A stretch of DNA of 7,416 nt from NCBI GenBank assembly GCA_015485595.1, contig WFTH01000076.1:1-7416 (forward strand), read 5' to 3'. The position numbers and the translations under genes are program-made. Positions 1-6,278 of the stretch are shown here, piece by piece. Source of the stretch: Candidatus Microgenomates bacterium. GTDB taxonomy: Bacteria > Patescibacteriota > Microgenomatia > UBA1400 > PJMF01. The notes beneath the pieces were generated by a model. That model saw only the letters and a program-made list of their open reading frames with translations, was not told the origin of the DNA and did no database searches. The stretch's first letter is position 1; each line of letters begins with the position of its first letter.

Positions 1-1105
1 GCTGCTTGATAGCCTGCTCACGATGCTTTTTCTTACTTTGCCAGAAAAAAAACAGACCGCCAACAAGCAAAACACTAAGTAACACCATAAATAAAGAAAA
101 CAGCAAGCGATGGCGTCTTAACCTCGCCCCCCCCAATCTAAAACCAACCCCAACCTTTGACTCAGGTTCAAGCTCAAGTCTGCGAGGTAGTTTGCTGGCT
201 CGACCAAACCTACTTGCTTGCTTAGATCTGGTTATCAGCTCATCTAGCTTAACTGCTTTAATCGCCTCTCCTGCTTGTTTAATCACTCTGTTGTCAACCA
301 TTGTTTTAGGAGTTTTTCTTAGACTCAACCAGATTTTAAAGTCTTCATGAAACCGCGTTAAAACTAAACGAGACCAACTTAAAAAGGTCTTAGATCTTAA
401 CGTTAGGTTATGAAGTACTACTCTCAATCTCATCTTAGCTAAACCTCTTGGGGTTAAGTTGTTTTTTGATTCATTTACAGCCGGCGTCCTTGTAACTGAA
501 TCAGCTTTAGCCTTAACAGTAAAGTTTAAAGGGGCAAGCTGTTTGTCAAGATCGATTACTACCAACCCATCCGAAACAAAGCATTTTTGTTTGCGAATCT
601 GCGTGTAAATCAAGGTAAGAAATCTAGACCTAAAGCGACTCTGGTCTAGCGCCAATCGAACCACAGCTGGATCTTGTGCTAACCGACCAGTAGCAAAAAA
701 GATCAGATCGCCTTCTCTTTGCACACCTACCAAGGAACTTGGCTCGAGTTTAAGTTGGGCCAAAACCCATCTGAGAGGTTTGTCTTGACGTTTAATTCCT
801 ACCAAAGCATTAAGACTAAAAAAAGTCCATCGCTTGAGACTTAAAAAAGCTCCAGCCAAACTTAACCTAACTTGGTTGTCTAAAGCAACGTTTTGAAGCT
901 TGAGCAAAGCTTGGTAAAGATCAGCCTCATCAACCACCTTAGTCTGTTTCAAGACCTCAACCAGCTCCTTACCTACGCTTGGAGCCTGATCTCCTACCAC
1001 TGCCAAAAACAACCAAAACCGACCCTTTAAGGTCTCGGACTGAAACAGTTTTGACCAGTGGTTTGCTTCTGGCAGGCCAAGAAGAAGATGAGTTTTTTGC
1101 CGCAT
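1..1105 (-). CDS. Hypothetical single-TM protein with a PP2C-like N-terminal region (3' end cut off by window edge)
   Basis: An uninterrupted reading frame of 368 codons begins with ATG at 1105 and is still open at base 1, so the C-terminus is missing. I do not recognise a named family with certainty. Residues 1-190 look like an alpha/beta domain: 'GRFWLFLAVVGD' (28-39), 'SLAGAFLSL' (82-90), 'REGDLIFFATGRL' (130-142) and 'SDGLVVIDL' (178-186). Their order resembles strands of PP2C/SpoIIE-type phosphatases, but I see no metal-binding DG motif, so an inactive phosphatase-like fold is the best guess. A basic linker (about 195-330) follows. A strong transmembrane helix spans about 333-356, flanked by Arg/Lys clusters on both sides, and the unseen part lies beyond it. 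The gene starts 1 nt after the stop of the upstream small membrane protein gene and has no Shine-Dalgarno site, so it is probably translated by coupling. Its frame contains a G8 run (127-134, coding strand). The gene is near certain, the function weak. Confidence 0.85.
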   Translation of the reverse strand, partial: MRQKTHLLLGLPEANHWSKLFQSETLKGRFWLFLAVVGDQAPSVGKELVEVLKQTKVVDEADLYQALLKLQNVALDNQVRLSLAGAFLSLKRWTFFSLNALVGIKRQDKPLRWVLAQLKLEPSSLVGVQREGDLIFFATGRLAQDPAVVRLALDQSRFRSRFLTLIYTQIRKQKCFVSDGLVVIDLDKQLAPLNFTVKAKADSVTRTPAVNESKNNLTPRGLAKMRLRVVLHNLTLRSKTFLSWSRLVLTRFHEDFKIWLSLRKTPKTMVDNRVIKQAGEAIKAVKLDELITRSKQASRFGRASKLPRRLELEPESKVGVGFRLGGARLRRHRLLFSLFMVLLSVLLVGGLFFFWQSKKKHREQAIKQ

Positions 1106-1106
1106 G

Positions 1107-1370
1107 TTACATAACTAAAAGATAAAGCCAGACCAAAACAGCTAAACCTAGATGAACCACTCCCATAAAAAAAACGGTACCGGCAACCGACGTCTTTACA
1201 GTCTCGTTCATCATCTGAATGTGTCGTAACAAGATCACTGCATAGATAAGGTAGATTAAACCCAAGATAATCATGCCCAACTTAATCAGATAAAAAAATA
1301 TTGAGTTGGTAAACAAGAGGTTGCTGGCTCCTGAGTTAACAATCGAGTTGGTTATAGCTAAGAGCTGCAT
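1107..1370 (-). CDS. Small two-helix membrane protein, possibly DUF5657-like
   Basis: An 87-residue protein with two hydrophobic helices, about residues 25-48 and 64-86. They are separated by a short polar stretch, 'RHIQMMNETVKTS' (49-61), ending in a Thr/Ser-rich turn. There is no catalytic motif. The shape (a helix ending in an R-x-I-x-x-M segment, then a second helix containing 'HLGLAVLVWLYLL') recalls the small CPR membrane family DUF5657, but this is from memory and needs a profile search. The ATG at 1370 overlaps the stop of the upstream PH-domain gene by one base (TAATG) and has a good Shine-Dalgarno site inside that gene. Both point to tight translational coupling, so it may be a partner subunit of that protein. 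Function unknown. Confidence 0.85.
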   Translation of the reverse strand: MQLLAITNSIVNSGASNLLFTNSIFFYLIKLGMIILGLIYLIYAVILLRHIQMMNETVKTSVAGTVFFMGVVHLGLAVLVWLYLLVM

Positions 1371-2167
1371 TACATCACCCTCCCTTCAATCTTTTCACGC
1401 TCTTCCTCTAAAATCAGTTCGTTTATTAAGGTTACCACTCGTGCTGGATGAGGCACTCCACCAAACTCAAGCATCGGGGTTGCTCCGGCTGTCTGCACCA
1501 CTACAATTCCGACATCAAAAATAGAACCCAAGAGACCGTAGTTGGCTGCTGTAACGTCCTCGATGTTGTCAATCTTAGCTGAGGTTAAATTGCGTTTTAA
1601 AAAACTAAAGACATCAATGTCTATAATCCTCTCATCGGTAATGATGTACATATTATAAAGCCACTTTAAGAAAGCGGCAAAACTGTATCCAATTACTACT
1701 AAAAACCAAAACAAGGTAATACCCGTGCGATAGCTAGCGGGGAAAAAGTCGAAAAAACCCACCAAATTAATAAAAACAAAACCCAAAATCATACTTATAA
1801 CAATTAAAACATTTTTTAACTGAGTAATGGGATGTTGGCGTAAGATCAAGATTATCTGTTCTTTTGGCACTTGAGAAACAAAGGTGGCATCCGGAGGTTT
1901 CGGAGCGTAGGCATGAAACTTGGTCTTTACCGGTCTTTCTTGGCGCATCACACTTGAATACTCATCCACATGCCGTTTTGTGGCTTTAATTGTTTGGGAA
2001 GTGTTGACAACCTCGGCCGAGCTAACATCCAACGGATCGGTTGCAGACTGAAGTTGGGGCGCTGAGTGGATCGGCCCTTGTTTCGACTTAGCTAGACGAT
2101 GCTTTTTAACCACCTTTTCTTTCTTGACTGTGTGTTTTAGAGAATCACGGTTAAAAATATCTGGCAT
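1370..2167 (-). CDS. PH domain-containing membrane protein (bacterial PH/DUF304-like)
   Basis: A 265-residue protein. Residues 1-100 are hydrophilic, rich in Lys/Ser/Thr and probably disordered. Two transmembrane helices follow at about 119-138 and 148-170. A bacterial pleckstrin-homology-like domain runs from about 172 to 235. Its hallmarks are 'YIITDERIIDID' (174-185), 'KIDNIEDVTAANYGLLGSIFDVG' (198-220) and 'VVVQTAG' (222-228), the usual TxxR...I.DV...G...G...QTAG pattern of the YdbS/DUF304 type. A short charged helix (249-262) ends the protein. Members of this family are membrane proteins of largely unknown role. The long basic N-terminal tail is unusual beside the compact family members I know. 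The ATG at 2167 sits 12 nt after a good -10 box and has no Shine-Dalgarno site. The gene heads a three-gene operon, and its stop overlaps the next start. Confidence 0.9.
   Translation of the reverse strand: MPDIFNRDSLKHTVKKEKVVKKHRLAKSKQGPIHSAPQLQSATDPLDVSSAEVVNTSQTIKATKRHVDEYSSVMRQERPVKTKFHAYAPKPPDATFVSQVPKEQIILILRQHPITQLKNVLIVISMILGFVFINLVGFFDFFPASYRTGITLFWFLVVIGYSFAAFLKWLYNMYIITDERIIDIDVFSFLKRNLTSAKIDNIEDVTAANYGLLGSIFDVGIVVVQTAGATPMLEFGGVPHPARVVTLINELILEEEREKIEGRVM
1379..1385 (-). promoter_or_regulatory. Shine-Dalgarno site for the small membrane protein gene
   Basis: The coding strand reads AAGGGAGG, with GGAGG ending 8 nt before the ATG at 1370. It lies inside the last codons of the PH-domain gene (Glu-Gly-Arg-Val-Met-stop). 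Together with the TAATG overlap it fixes the start codon. It is one of only two convincing Shine-Dalgarno sites in the window. Confidence 0.65.
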
Positions 2168-2179
2168 AGCACATCTTTT

Positions 2180-2208
2180 ATTCTACCAAGAAGTCGATTA
2201 AAAAGCAA
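2180..2208 (-). promoter_or_regulatory. Promoter of the PH-domain operon, nearly leaderless
   Basis: On the minus strand TTGCTT (2208-2203) is separated by exactly 17 nt from TAGAAT (2185-2180), a good sigma-70 type pair. The start codon at 2167 is only 12 nt past the -10 box. Transcription should therefore start at about 2173, leaving a leader of some 5-6 nt with no room for a Shine-Dalgarno site. Confidence 0.6.
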
Positions 2209-2250
2209 AAACGTCACACCTTGTCATACATGTTATACAGATAGAGGGTG
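2207..2250 (-). terminator. Possible weak terminator after lepA
   Basis: On the minus strand, downstream of the lepA stop, CACC (2250-2247) can pair with GGTG (2220-2217). Inside lies a smaller hairpin: TGTATA (2239-2234) pairs with TATACA-complementary bases at 2228-2222, with one bulge and a five-base loop. A run of five T follows at 2211-2207. The stem is short, imperfect and AT-rich, so this is only a candidate. It is the best structure in the 108-nt gap between lepA and the next operon. Confidence 0.22.
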
Positions 2251-2275
2251 CTTTTTTAAAGTCGTTAACCGGCTA

Positions 2276-4051
2276 CTAATGCTTAAGCAACTTAATGAAG
2301 GTATCCTGTTCAATCTTAACCTTGCCAAGCTGCTTTAAACGTTTTTTACCTTTAGCCTGTTTTGCCAGAAGTTTTTTACGTCGAGTAACATCACCACCAT
2401 AAAGCTTGGCTGTTACGTCTTTGCGATAGGCCTTGAGAGTCTCTCTGGCAATGATCTGCCCACCTACGGCAGCCTGAATTGGCACAGTAAAAAGCTGTCT
2501 AGGTAATACCTCTTTCAAGCGCTTTACTAAAGCTCGTCCTTTAGCTTGAGCCTGATCCTTAATGGCAAAAAAGCTGAGAGCCTCGATAATCTCATGATTT
2601 AGAAGCACATCAACCTTAACCACCTCAGCCTCTTGATAGTGACTTAAATGATATTCCATTGAGGCAAAGCCGGAAGTAATCGACTTTAAAGTGTCGTGAA
2701 AGTCGGTAATTAACTCTGCTAAGGGCACCTGGGCTTCAAGCTTGATCTGCCCACCAGGATAACTGGTGGTCAGTAATCTACCACGACGCTGACGCACAAG
2801 ATCTAGACTTGGTTGAAGGTAGGCTTTGGGAGTAAAAATAGAAACTAAGGCTACTGGCTCATGAATCTCTTTAATCTGAGCCGGATCGGGCAGTTGAGCT
2901 GGATTGTTAACCTTAAGTAGGTTACCATCTCTTAAGTAAACCCGATAGTTGACCGATGGTTGAGTAGCAATAAGCTCCAAACCAAACTCACGCCTTAAAC
3001 GCTCCAAAACTACCTCGGCATGGAGAATGCCTAAAAAACCCACCTTAAAACCGCTACCCAAGGCTTGTGAATGTGTTCCTTCGTAAGTCAAAGCCGCATC
3101 TTTTAACGCCAACTTAATAACAGCATCTTGAAAACGAGCAAACTCAGCCGCATCGACAGGATAAAGCTCCATAAAAACCATGGGTAAAGGTTCTTGGTAA
3201 CCCGAGAGGGGTTTCACCTCTGAGGTTAAACTAGCCAAGGTAAGAGTGTCACCTATCTTTAGAGACTTAAGATCCTTTAGGCCAGTAGCAATATAACCAA
3301 CCTCACCAGCATCAAGCGTCTCGGTTATCTTCATCTCTGGAGTAAAAACTCCAACCTCGATTGGACTAAAGCTAGCTTGAGAGTTTAAAAACTTAAACCT
3401 GGCCTTAGCTTTAACTTGACCATCAACCACTCTAACCAAAGCAATGGCTCCCTTATGCTGGTCAAAGTAAGAGGTGACCAAAAGAGCTCTTAAAGGTTTT
3501 TTAAAATCACCCCTAGGTGGTGGCACTCGCTTGATAACTGCTTCTAAAACTTTTTCTACATTCTCTCCAGTTTTAGCCGAAACAGAAATAATCTCATCCT
3601 CATCTACATTGCAAAGCTCCATCAACTCCAAACTAACCTTCTCCACATCAGCTGAGGGGAGATCGATTTTGTTTACGACCGGCACCACTGCTAGACCTAA
3701 CTTTTGAGCCTGGTGATAGTGAGATAGCGTCTGAGCCTGGATACCTTGTGTGGCATCTACGACCAAGATCACCCCTTCACATGCTGCTAGTGAGCGGGAA
3801 ACTTCGTAACTAAAATCTACGTGTCCAGGAGTATCGATTAGATTCAGATAATAACCTTGATAGGTTAGCCTTACTGGAGCCAGCTTGATAGTAATACCTC
3901 GTTCTCTCTCAATGGGGTTGCTGTCAAGCACCATCAACTCGCCTGATTTCTTTTGTCCGGTTAAGGCAAGAAACTGATCGGTAAGAGTAGTCTTGCCATG
4001 ATCTACGTGAGCAATCACCGAGAAGTTGCGAACCTTAGCAGCTTGCGTCAT
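2276..4051 (-). CDS. lepA: Elongation factor 4 (LepA), ribosome-associated GTPase
   Basis: A 591-residue protein, close to the usual ~600. LepA/EF4 is a cytoplasmic translational GTPase that acts on ribosomes. All GTP-binding motifs are present: AHVDHGKT (14-21, P-loop), RGITI (51-55, switch I), DTPGH (73-77, switch II with the catalytic His), NKID (127-130) and SAK (158-160). After the G domain (about 1-185) come the beta-barrel domain II, the EF-G-like domains III and V, and the LepA-specific C-terminal domain. The last carries the family signature 'KLYGGDVTRRKKLLAKQAKGKK'-like block (about 546-568, basic and GGD-containing), which separates LepA from EF-G and TypA. The gene starts 6 nt after the rpsT stop, with only a weak AAGG upstream, so it is probably cotranscribed and partly coupled. 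rpsT and lepA are also near neighbours in some Firmicutes, such as Bacillus. Nothing looks broken. Confidence 0.97.
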   Translation of the reverse strand: MTQAAKVRNFSVIAHVDHGKTTLTDQFLALTGQKKSGELMVLDSNPIERERGITIKLAPVRLTYQGYYLNLIDTPGHVDFSYEVSRSLAACEGVILVVDATQGIQAQTLSHYHQAQKLGLAVVPVVNKIDLPSADVEKVSLELMELCNVDEDEIISVSAKTGENVEKVLEAVIKRVPPPRGDFKKPLRALLVTSYFDQHKGAIALVRVVDGQVKAKARFKFLNSQASFSPIEVGVFTPEMKITETLDAGEVGYIATGLKDLKSLKIGDTLTLASLTSEVKPLSGYQEPLPMVFMELYPVDAAEFARFQDAVIKLALKDAALTYEGTHSQALGSGFKVGFLGILHAEVVLERLRREFGLELIATQPSVNYRVYLRDGNLLKVNNPAQLPDPAQIKEIHEPVALVSIFTPKAYLQPSLDLVRQRRGRLLTTSYPGGQIKLEAQVPLAELITDFHDTLKSITSGFASMEYHLSHYQEAEVVKVDVLLNHEIIEALSFFAIKDQAQAKGRALVKRLKEVLPRQLFTVPIQAAVGGQIIARETLKAYRKDVTAKLYGGDVTRRKKLLAKQAKGKKRLKQLGKVKIEQDTFIKLLKH

Positions 4052-4057
4052 GCTTGT

Positions 4058-4393
4058 TTAAGCCTTGGTTTTTTTAGTGGCGGTTTTTTTGGTGGAGACT
4101 TTCTTGGTGGTCTTCCGGCTGGACTTGCTTAAACCTGTTTTTTTAGCAGGCTCAGCCACCTGAGTTAAAAGCTTAGTCAAGCGACTTTTAAGCCTGGCAG
4201 CTTTGTTTTTGTGAATAATGTTTCGCTTTAAAGCTCGATCAATACGGGAGTAAGCTTCTTTCAAGTTTGCCTTGGTCGGCTCTTTCCTAAACTTCTTGAT
4301 CGCGTTTCGTAACCTGGCTTTAACTGGAGCGTTGTAGGCAGCTTTTCTTTTGCTGGCTCTTAGGGCTTTTTTAGCGTGTGGTAATACTGGCAT
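4058..4393 (-). CDS. rpsT: Small ribosomal subunit protein bS20
   Basis: A 111-residue, very basic protein. bS20 binds 16S rRNA in the body of the 30S subunit and is helical throughout. The N-terminus 'MPVLPHAKKALRASKRKAAYN' region (1-21, an AKKxxRxSxRK pattern) and the signature IIHKNKAARLKSRLTKLL (59-76) identify it clearly. The family usually ends near residue 87. Here a Lys/Thr/Ser-rich tail of about 28 residues is added (84-111), made of imperfect TKK repeats, likely disordered and possibly RNA-binding. The start ATG at 4393 has an AGGAG site and follows a near-consensus promoter with a leader of about 50 nt. rpsT leads the operon with lepA 6 nt downstream. Confidence 0.96.
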   Translation of the reverse strand: MPVLPHAKKALRASKRKAAYNAPVKARLRNAIKKFRKEPTKANLKEAYSRIDRALKRNIIHKNKAARLKSRLTKLLTQVAEPAKKTGLSKSSRKTTKKVSTKKTATKKTKA

Positions 4394-4396
4394 AGA

Positions 4397-4401
4397 CTCC
4401 T
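4397..4401 (-). promoter_or_regulatory. Shine-Dalgarno site of rpsT
   Basis: The coding strand reads AGGAG after an A-rich stretch, only 3 nt before the ATG. The spacing is shorter than usual. The match is still the clearest ribosome-binding site of any operon-leading gene here. Confidence 0.65.
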
Positions 4402-4418
4402 TTTTTTAATTAAAATTT

Positions 4419-4436
4419 TTAGCTATCAATTGCTAA
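4419..4436 (-). repeat. Small inverted repeat in the rpsT leader
   Basis: TTAGC (4419-4423) and GCTAA (4432-4436) form a perfect 5-bp stem around an 8-nt loop within the rpsT 5' leader, followed toward the gene by an AAAATTTT stretch. bS20 is known to control its own translation in E. coli, so a leader structure would make sense. This stem is short and could be chance. Confidence 0.25.
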
Positions 4437-4450
4437 CTACAAGGTTTGTG

Positions 4451-4479
4451 ATTATAACCTGTTTAGCAAAATTTATCAA
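4451..4479 (-). promoter_or_regulatory. rpsT-lepA promoter, near-consensus
   Basis: On the minus strand TTGATA (4479-4474) and a perfect TATAAT (4456-4451) are spaced by 17 nt, 11 of 12 positions matching the sigma-70 consensus. The start of transcription should fall near 4444, giving a leader of about 50 nt before rpsT. This is the strongest promoter in the window, as expected for a ribosomal protein. Confidence 0.8.
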
Positions 4480-4484
4480 CTAAA

Positions 4485-4501
4485 CCACCCTTCTAGGGTG
4501 G
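4485..4501. repeat. Perfect inverted repeat between the divergent promoters
   Basis: CCACCCT-TCT-AGGGTGG is a perfect 7-bp palindromic stem with a 3-nt loop. It lies 5 nt upstream of the rpsT -35 box and about 55 nt upstream of the murJ -10 box. It is GC-rich in an AT-rich region. With no T-run on either side and no gene ending nearby, an operator is more likely than a terminator. No regulator is identifiable. Confidence 0.5.
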
Positions 4502-4555
4502 CCTGATTAAAATTAAGTTTTTGTAGTAACTAAACAGTTTGAAGTGCTGTTTGCA

Positions 4556-4564
4556 TGCTAAAAT
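4556..4564 (+). promoter_or_regulatory. Extended -10 promoter of murJ, leaderless
   Basis: TGCTAAAAT is an extended -10 element (TGn followed by TAAAAT, 5 of 6 to consensus). I find no good -35 at 16-18 nt, which fits an extended -10 promoter. The ATG at 4572 begins only 7 nt after the box, so the predicted transcription start coincides with the start codon. The element lies inside the longer frame that would start at the TTG at 4539, which argues against that start. Confidence 0.55.
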
Positions 4565-4571
4565 AAGCACG

Positions 4572-6245
4572 ATGCGACTTCCAAAGATTCTAAGCACACG
4601 TTGGCTAGAAAAACAACAGACCACCATTCTTTCTGCAGCCTTGGTAATTACCACAGCCAACATCCTCTCTTCTTTAGCTGGCCTAGTAAGAGAGCGAGTT
4701 TTAATCAGCGCTTTTTTTCAAACTCCTAAGACCCAACTTGAGTTGGAGGCGTTTCAGTTGGCTTTTCAAATCCCTGACGCGCTGTTTCAGTTAATTGTCT
4801 TAGGAGCGCTTTCAGCTGCCTTCATTCCCATCTTCATTCGCCTAAAGAAAAAAAACCCAAGAGACGCTTTCAAGATGAGCTCGATCGTGATCAACTGGTT
4901 ATTGTTAATCTTCATTGCTGTTAGTGCCTTAATCTTCATTTGGGCTCGACCGATCACCCTGTGGCGCACTGGAGATAGCTTTACAGCAGATCAAATAAAC
5001 GTAGTGGTCACAGCCACGAGAATCATGCTTTTTGCTCAGGTTCTTTTTGCCATTTCAAACTTTTTTTCCGGTATTCTTCAGTCTTACCGCCGCTTTATCA
5101 TTCCAGCTATCGCCCCGATCCTTTATAACTTTGGTATCATTTTTGGAGCTTTAACTCTAAAAGACACCTTTGGTATTCAAGCAGCTAGTGTAGGTGTAGT
5201 CATCGGCGCCTTGCTGCATATGCTGGTCCAACTTCCCTTAGTACTCAAGCTTGGCTTCAGGTGGCAACCAAGTTTAAATCTTAAATTTAAAGGGGTAAAA
5301 GAGCTCTTCCGCCTCATGCCTCCTCGAGTTTTATCCTATGCTCTAAGTGAGTTTCAAAAACTAATCTTGGGGTTTTTCACAACCTCGATCGGTGGCCTAA
5401 GCTTCTTTTCGATTCGCTTGGCTATGAAATTAATGGTGATTCCGATTCGTCTATTTGGCGTACCGATCGGTCAGGCCTCACTTTCTTTTTTAGCCCACGA
5501 AAGCGACCAGCGTCAAAGATTTCGCCAAACCTTAACTCAGTCGATTCATCAAGTTTCTTTTTTGGCTATTCCCGCGGCAGTTTTACTGTTAATCCTCAGG
5601 GTACCGATTGTACGCTTAGTCTTTGGCGCCAAAAGCCTTCCTTGGTCTACCACCCTCTTAATTAGTAAAGCGATTGTTTTTTTAGCTCTTTCTGTTAGCG
5701 CTCAGGCGGTAGTACAGTTATTGGTAAGGGCTTTTCATGCACTCGAGGACACTAAAACTCCTTTCATCATTACCGCCATCACGGTTTCGATCTGGAGCTT
5801 AATCTCGGCTATCGGAGTGTTTTATCTACATCAAAGCACCGTTTTCTTGGCTGGCACCATCGCTCTGGCCGCTTTTTTGGAGTTAGGTCTGTTTATGCTC
5901 TTCTTGGAAAAAAAGATAAGAGGAGTTATTAACTTTAACTTTATCTGGCATCAACTAAAAATCGTCGTTGCCGGCTTTTTTATGGCAGTCTTTCTCTACC
6001 TGCCGTTTAAAATCCTGGATGAACTGGTTTTTGACACCTCCAAAACCATTGAGTTGGTTGCCTTGACTATTGTAACCAGCACCATCGGTGGTCTAGTCTA
6101 TCTTTACTTTTCATTCTTACTCGAAGTGCCTGAACTAAAACTCCTACAAAAAGTAGTCGAACGACTCAGAATGAAACATCAGAAACTCTTCTCACCCTCA
6201 CCCGAGGTTGTGGTTGAAACTACTTCAGACGAAACTCTAAGTTGA
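4572..6245 (+). CDS. murJ: MurJ/MviN-family lipid II flippase
   Basis: A 557-residue polytopic membrane protein of the MOP superfamily. MurJ moves lipid-linked peptidoglycan precursor across the cytoplasmic membrane. Family landmarks are 'SLAGLVRERVL' (34-44, TM1), 'PDALFQLIVLGALSAAFIP' (68-86, TM2), 'SYRRFIIPAIAPILYN' (171-186) and 'VRAFHALEDTKTPF' (385-398). The frame holds about 14 hydrophobic segments and is slightly longer than the usual ~510-530. It ends in an acidic, Ser/Thr-rich cytoplasmic tail (about 530-557). Relative to E. coli MurJ as I recall it, Arg24 is kept (Arg40) but Asp25 is Glu41, and Arg52-Arg53 are Phe72-Gln73. I chose ATG 4572 over TTG 4539 because the longer start would read through the promoter and add an unconserved peptide. 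The stop TGA overlaps the -35 box of pilN. Confidence 0.93.
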   Translation: MRLPKILSTRWLEKQQTTILSAALVITTANILSSLAGLVRERVLISAFFQTPKTQLELEAFQLAFQIPDALFQLIVLGALSAAFIPIFIRLKKKNPRDAFKMSSIVINWLLLIFIAVSALIFIWARPITLWRTGDSFTADQINVVVTATRIMLFAQVLFAISNFFSGILQSYRRFIIPAIAPILYNFGIIFGALTLKDTFGIQAASVGVVIGALLHMLVQLPLVLKLGFRWQPSLNLKFKGVKELFRLMPPRVLSYALSEFQKLILGFFTTSIGGLSFFSIRLAMKLMVIPIRLFGVPIGQASLSFLAHESDQRQRFRQTLTQSIHQVSFLAIPAAVLLLILRVPIVRLVFGAKSLPWSTTLLISKAIVFLALSVSAQAVVQLLVRAFHALEDTKTPFIITAITVSIWSLISAIGVFYLHQSTVFLAGTIALAAFLELGLFMLFLEKKIRGVINFNFIWHQLKIVVAGFFMAVFLYLPFKILDELVFDTSKTIELVALTIVTSTIGGLVYLYFSFLLEVPELKLLQKVVERLRMKHQKLFSPSPEVVVETTSDETLS

Positions 6246-6270
6246 GAATTCTTGTCAACTTGGCTACAAT
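6242..6270 (+). promoter_or_regulatory. pilN promoter overlapping the murJ stop, leaderless
   Basis: TTGAGA (6242-6247) and TACAAT (6265-6270) are spaced by exactly 17 nt, and each resembles the consensus. The -35 box contains the murJ TGA stop (6243-6245). Only 8 nt separate the -10 box from the pilN ATG at 6279, so the transcript should start at or one base before the start codon. pilN-pilO can thus be expressed separately from murJ. Confidence 0.65.
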
Positions 6271-6278
6271 GAAGCCTG

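Noticed and set aside
6..350. 114-codon plus-strand open frame
   Set aside because: It lies opposite the left gene, which has a continuous 368-codon frame with a TM helix; the plus-strand product is Ser/Leu-rich and looks like an antisense shadow.
1306..1524. 72-codon plus-strand open frame across the PH-gene/small-gene junction
   Set aside because: Antisense to two well-supported genes, with no own signals.
2222..2239. Palindrome around ACATGT as an operator
   Set aside because: The symmetry beyond the 6-bp core is broken by a bulge; I list it only as part of a weak terminator candidate.
3474..3707. 77-codon plus-strand open frame inside lepA
   Set aside because: Antisense to the conserved G domain of LepA, with low-complexity composition and no start signals.
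4539..4571. TTG start giving an 11-residue longer MurJ
   Set aside because: The extra peptide would be encoded by the extended -10 promoter itself and precedes the normal family N-terminus; the ATG at 4572 fits better.
4787..4969. 60-codon minus-strand open frame inside murJ
   Set aside because: Antisense to conserved MurJ membrane segments, with no promoter or ribosome site.
2276..6245. UGA recoding as glycine, as in some CPR lineages
   Set aside because: murJ ends at TGA where its family normally ends, conserved genes contain no in-frame TGA, and Trp is encoded by TGG.
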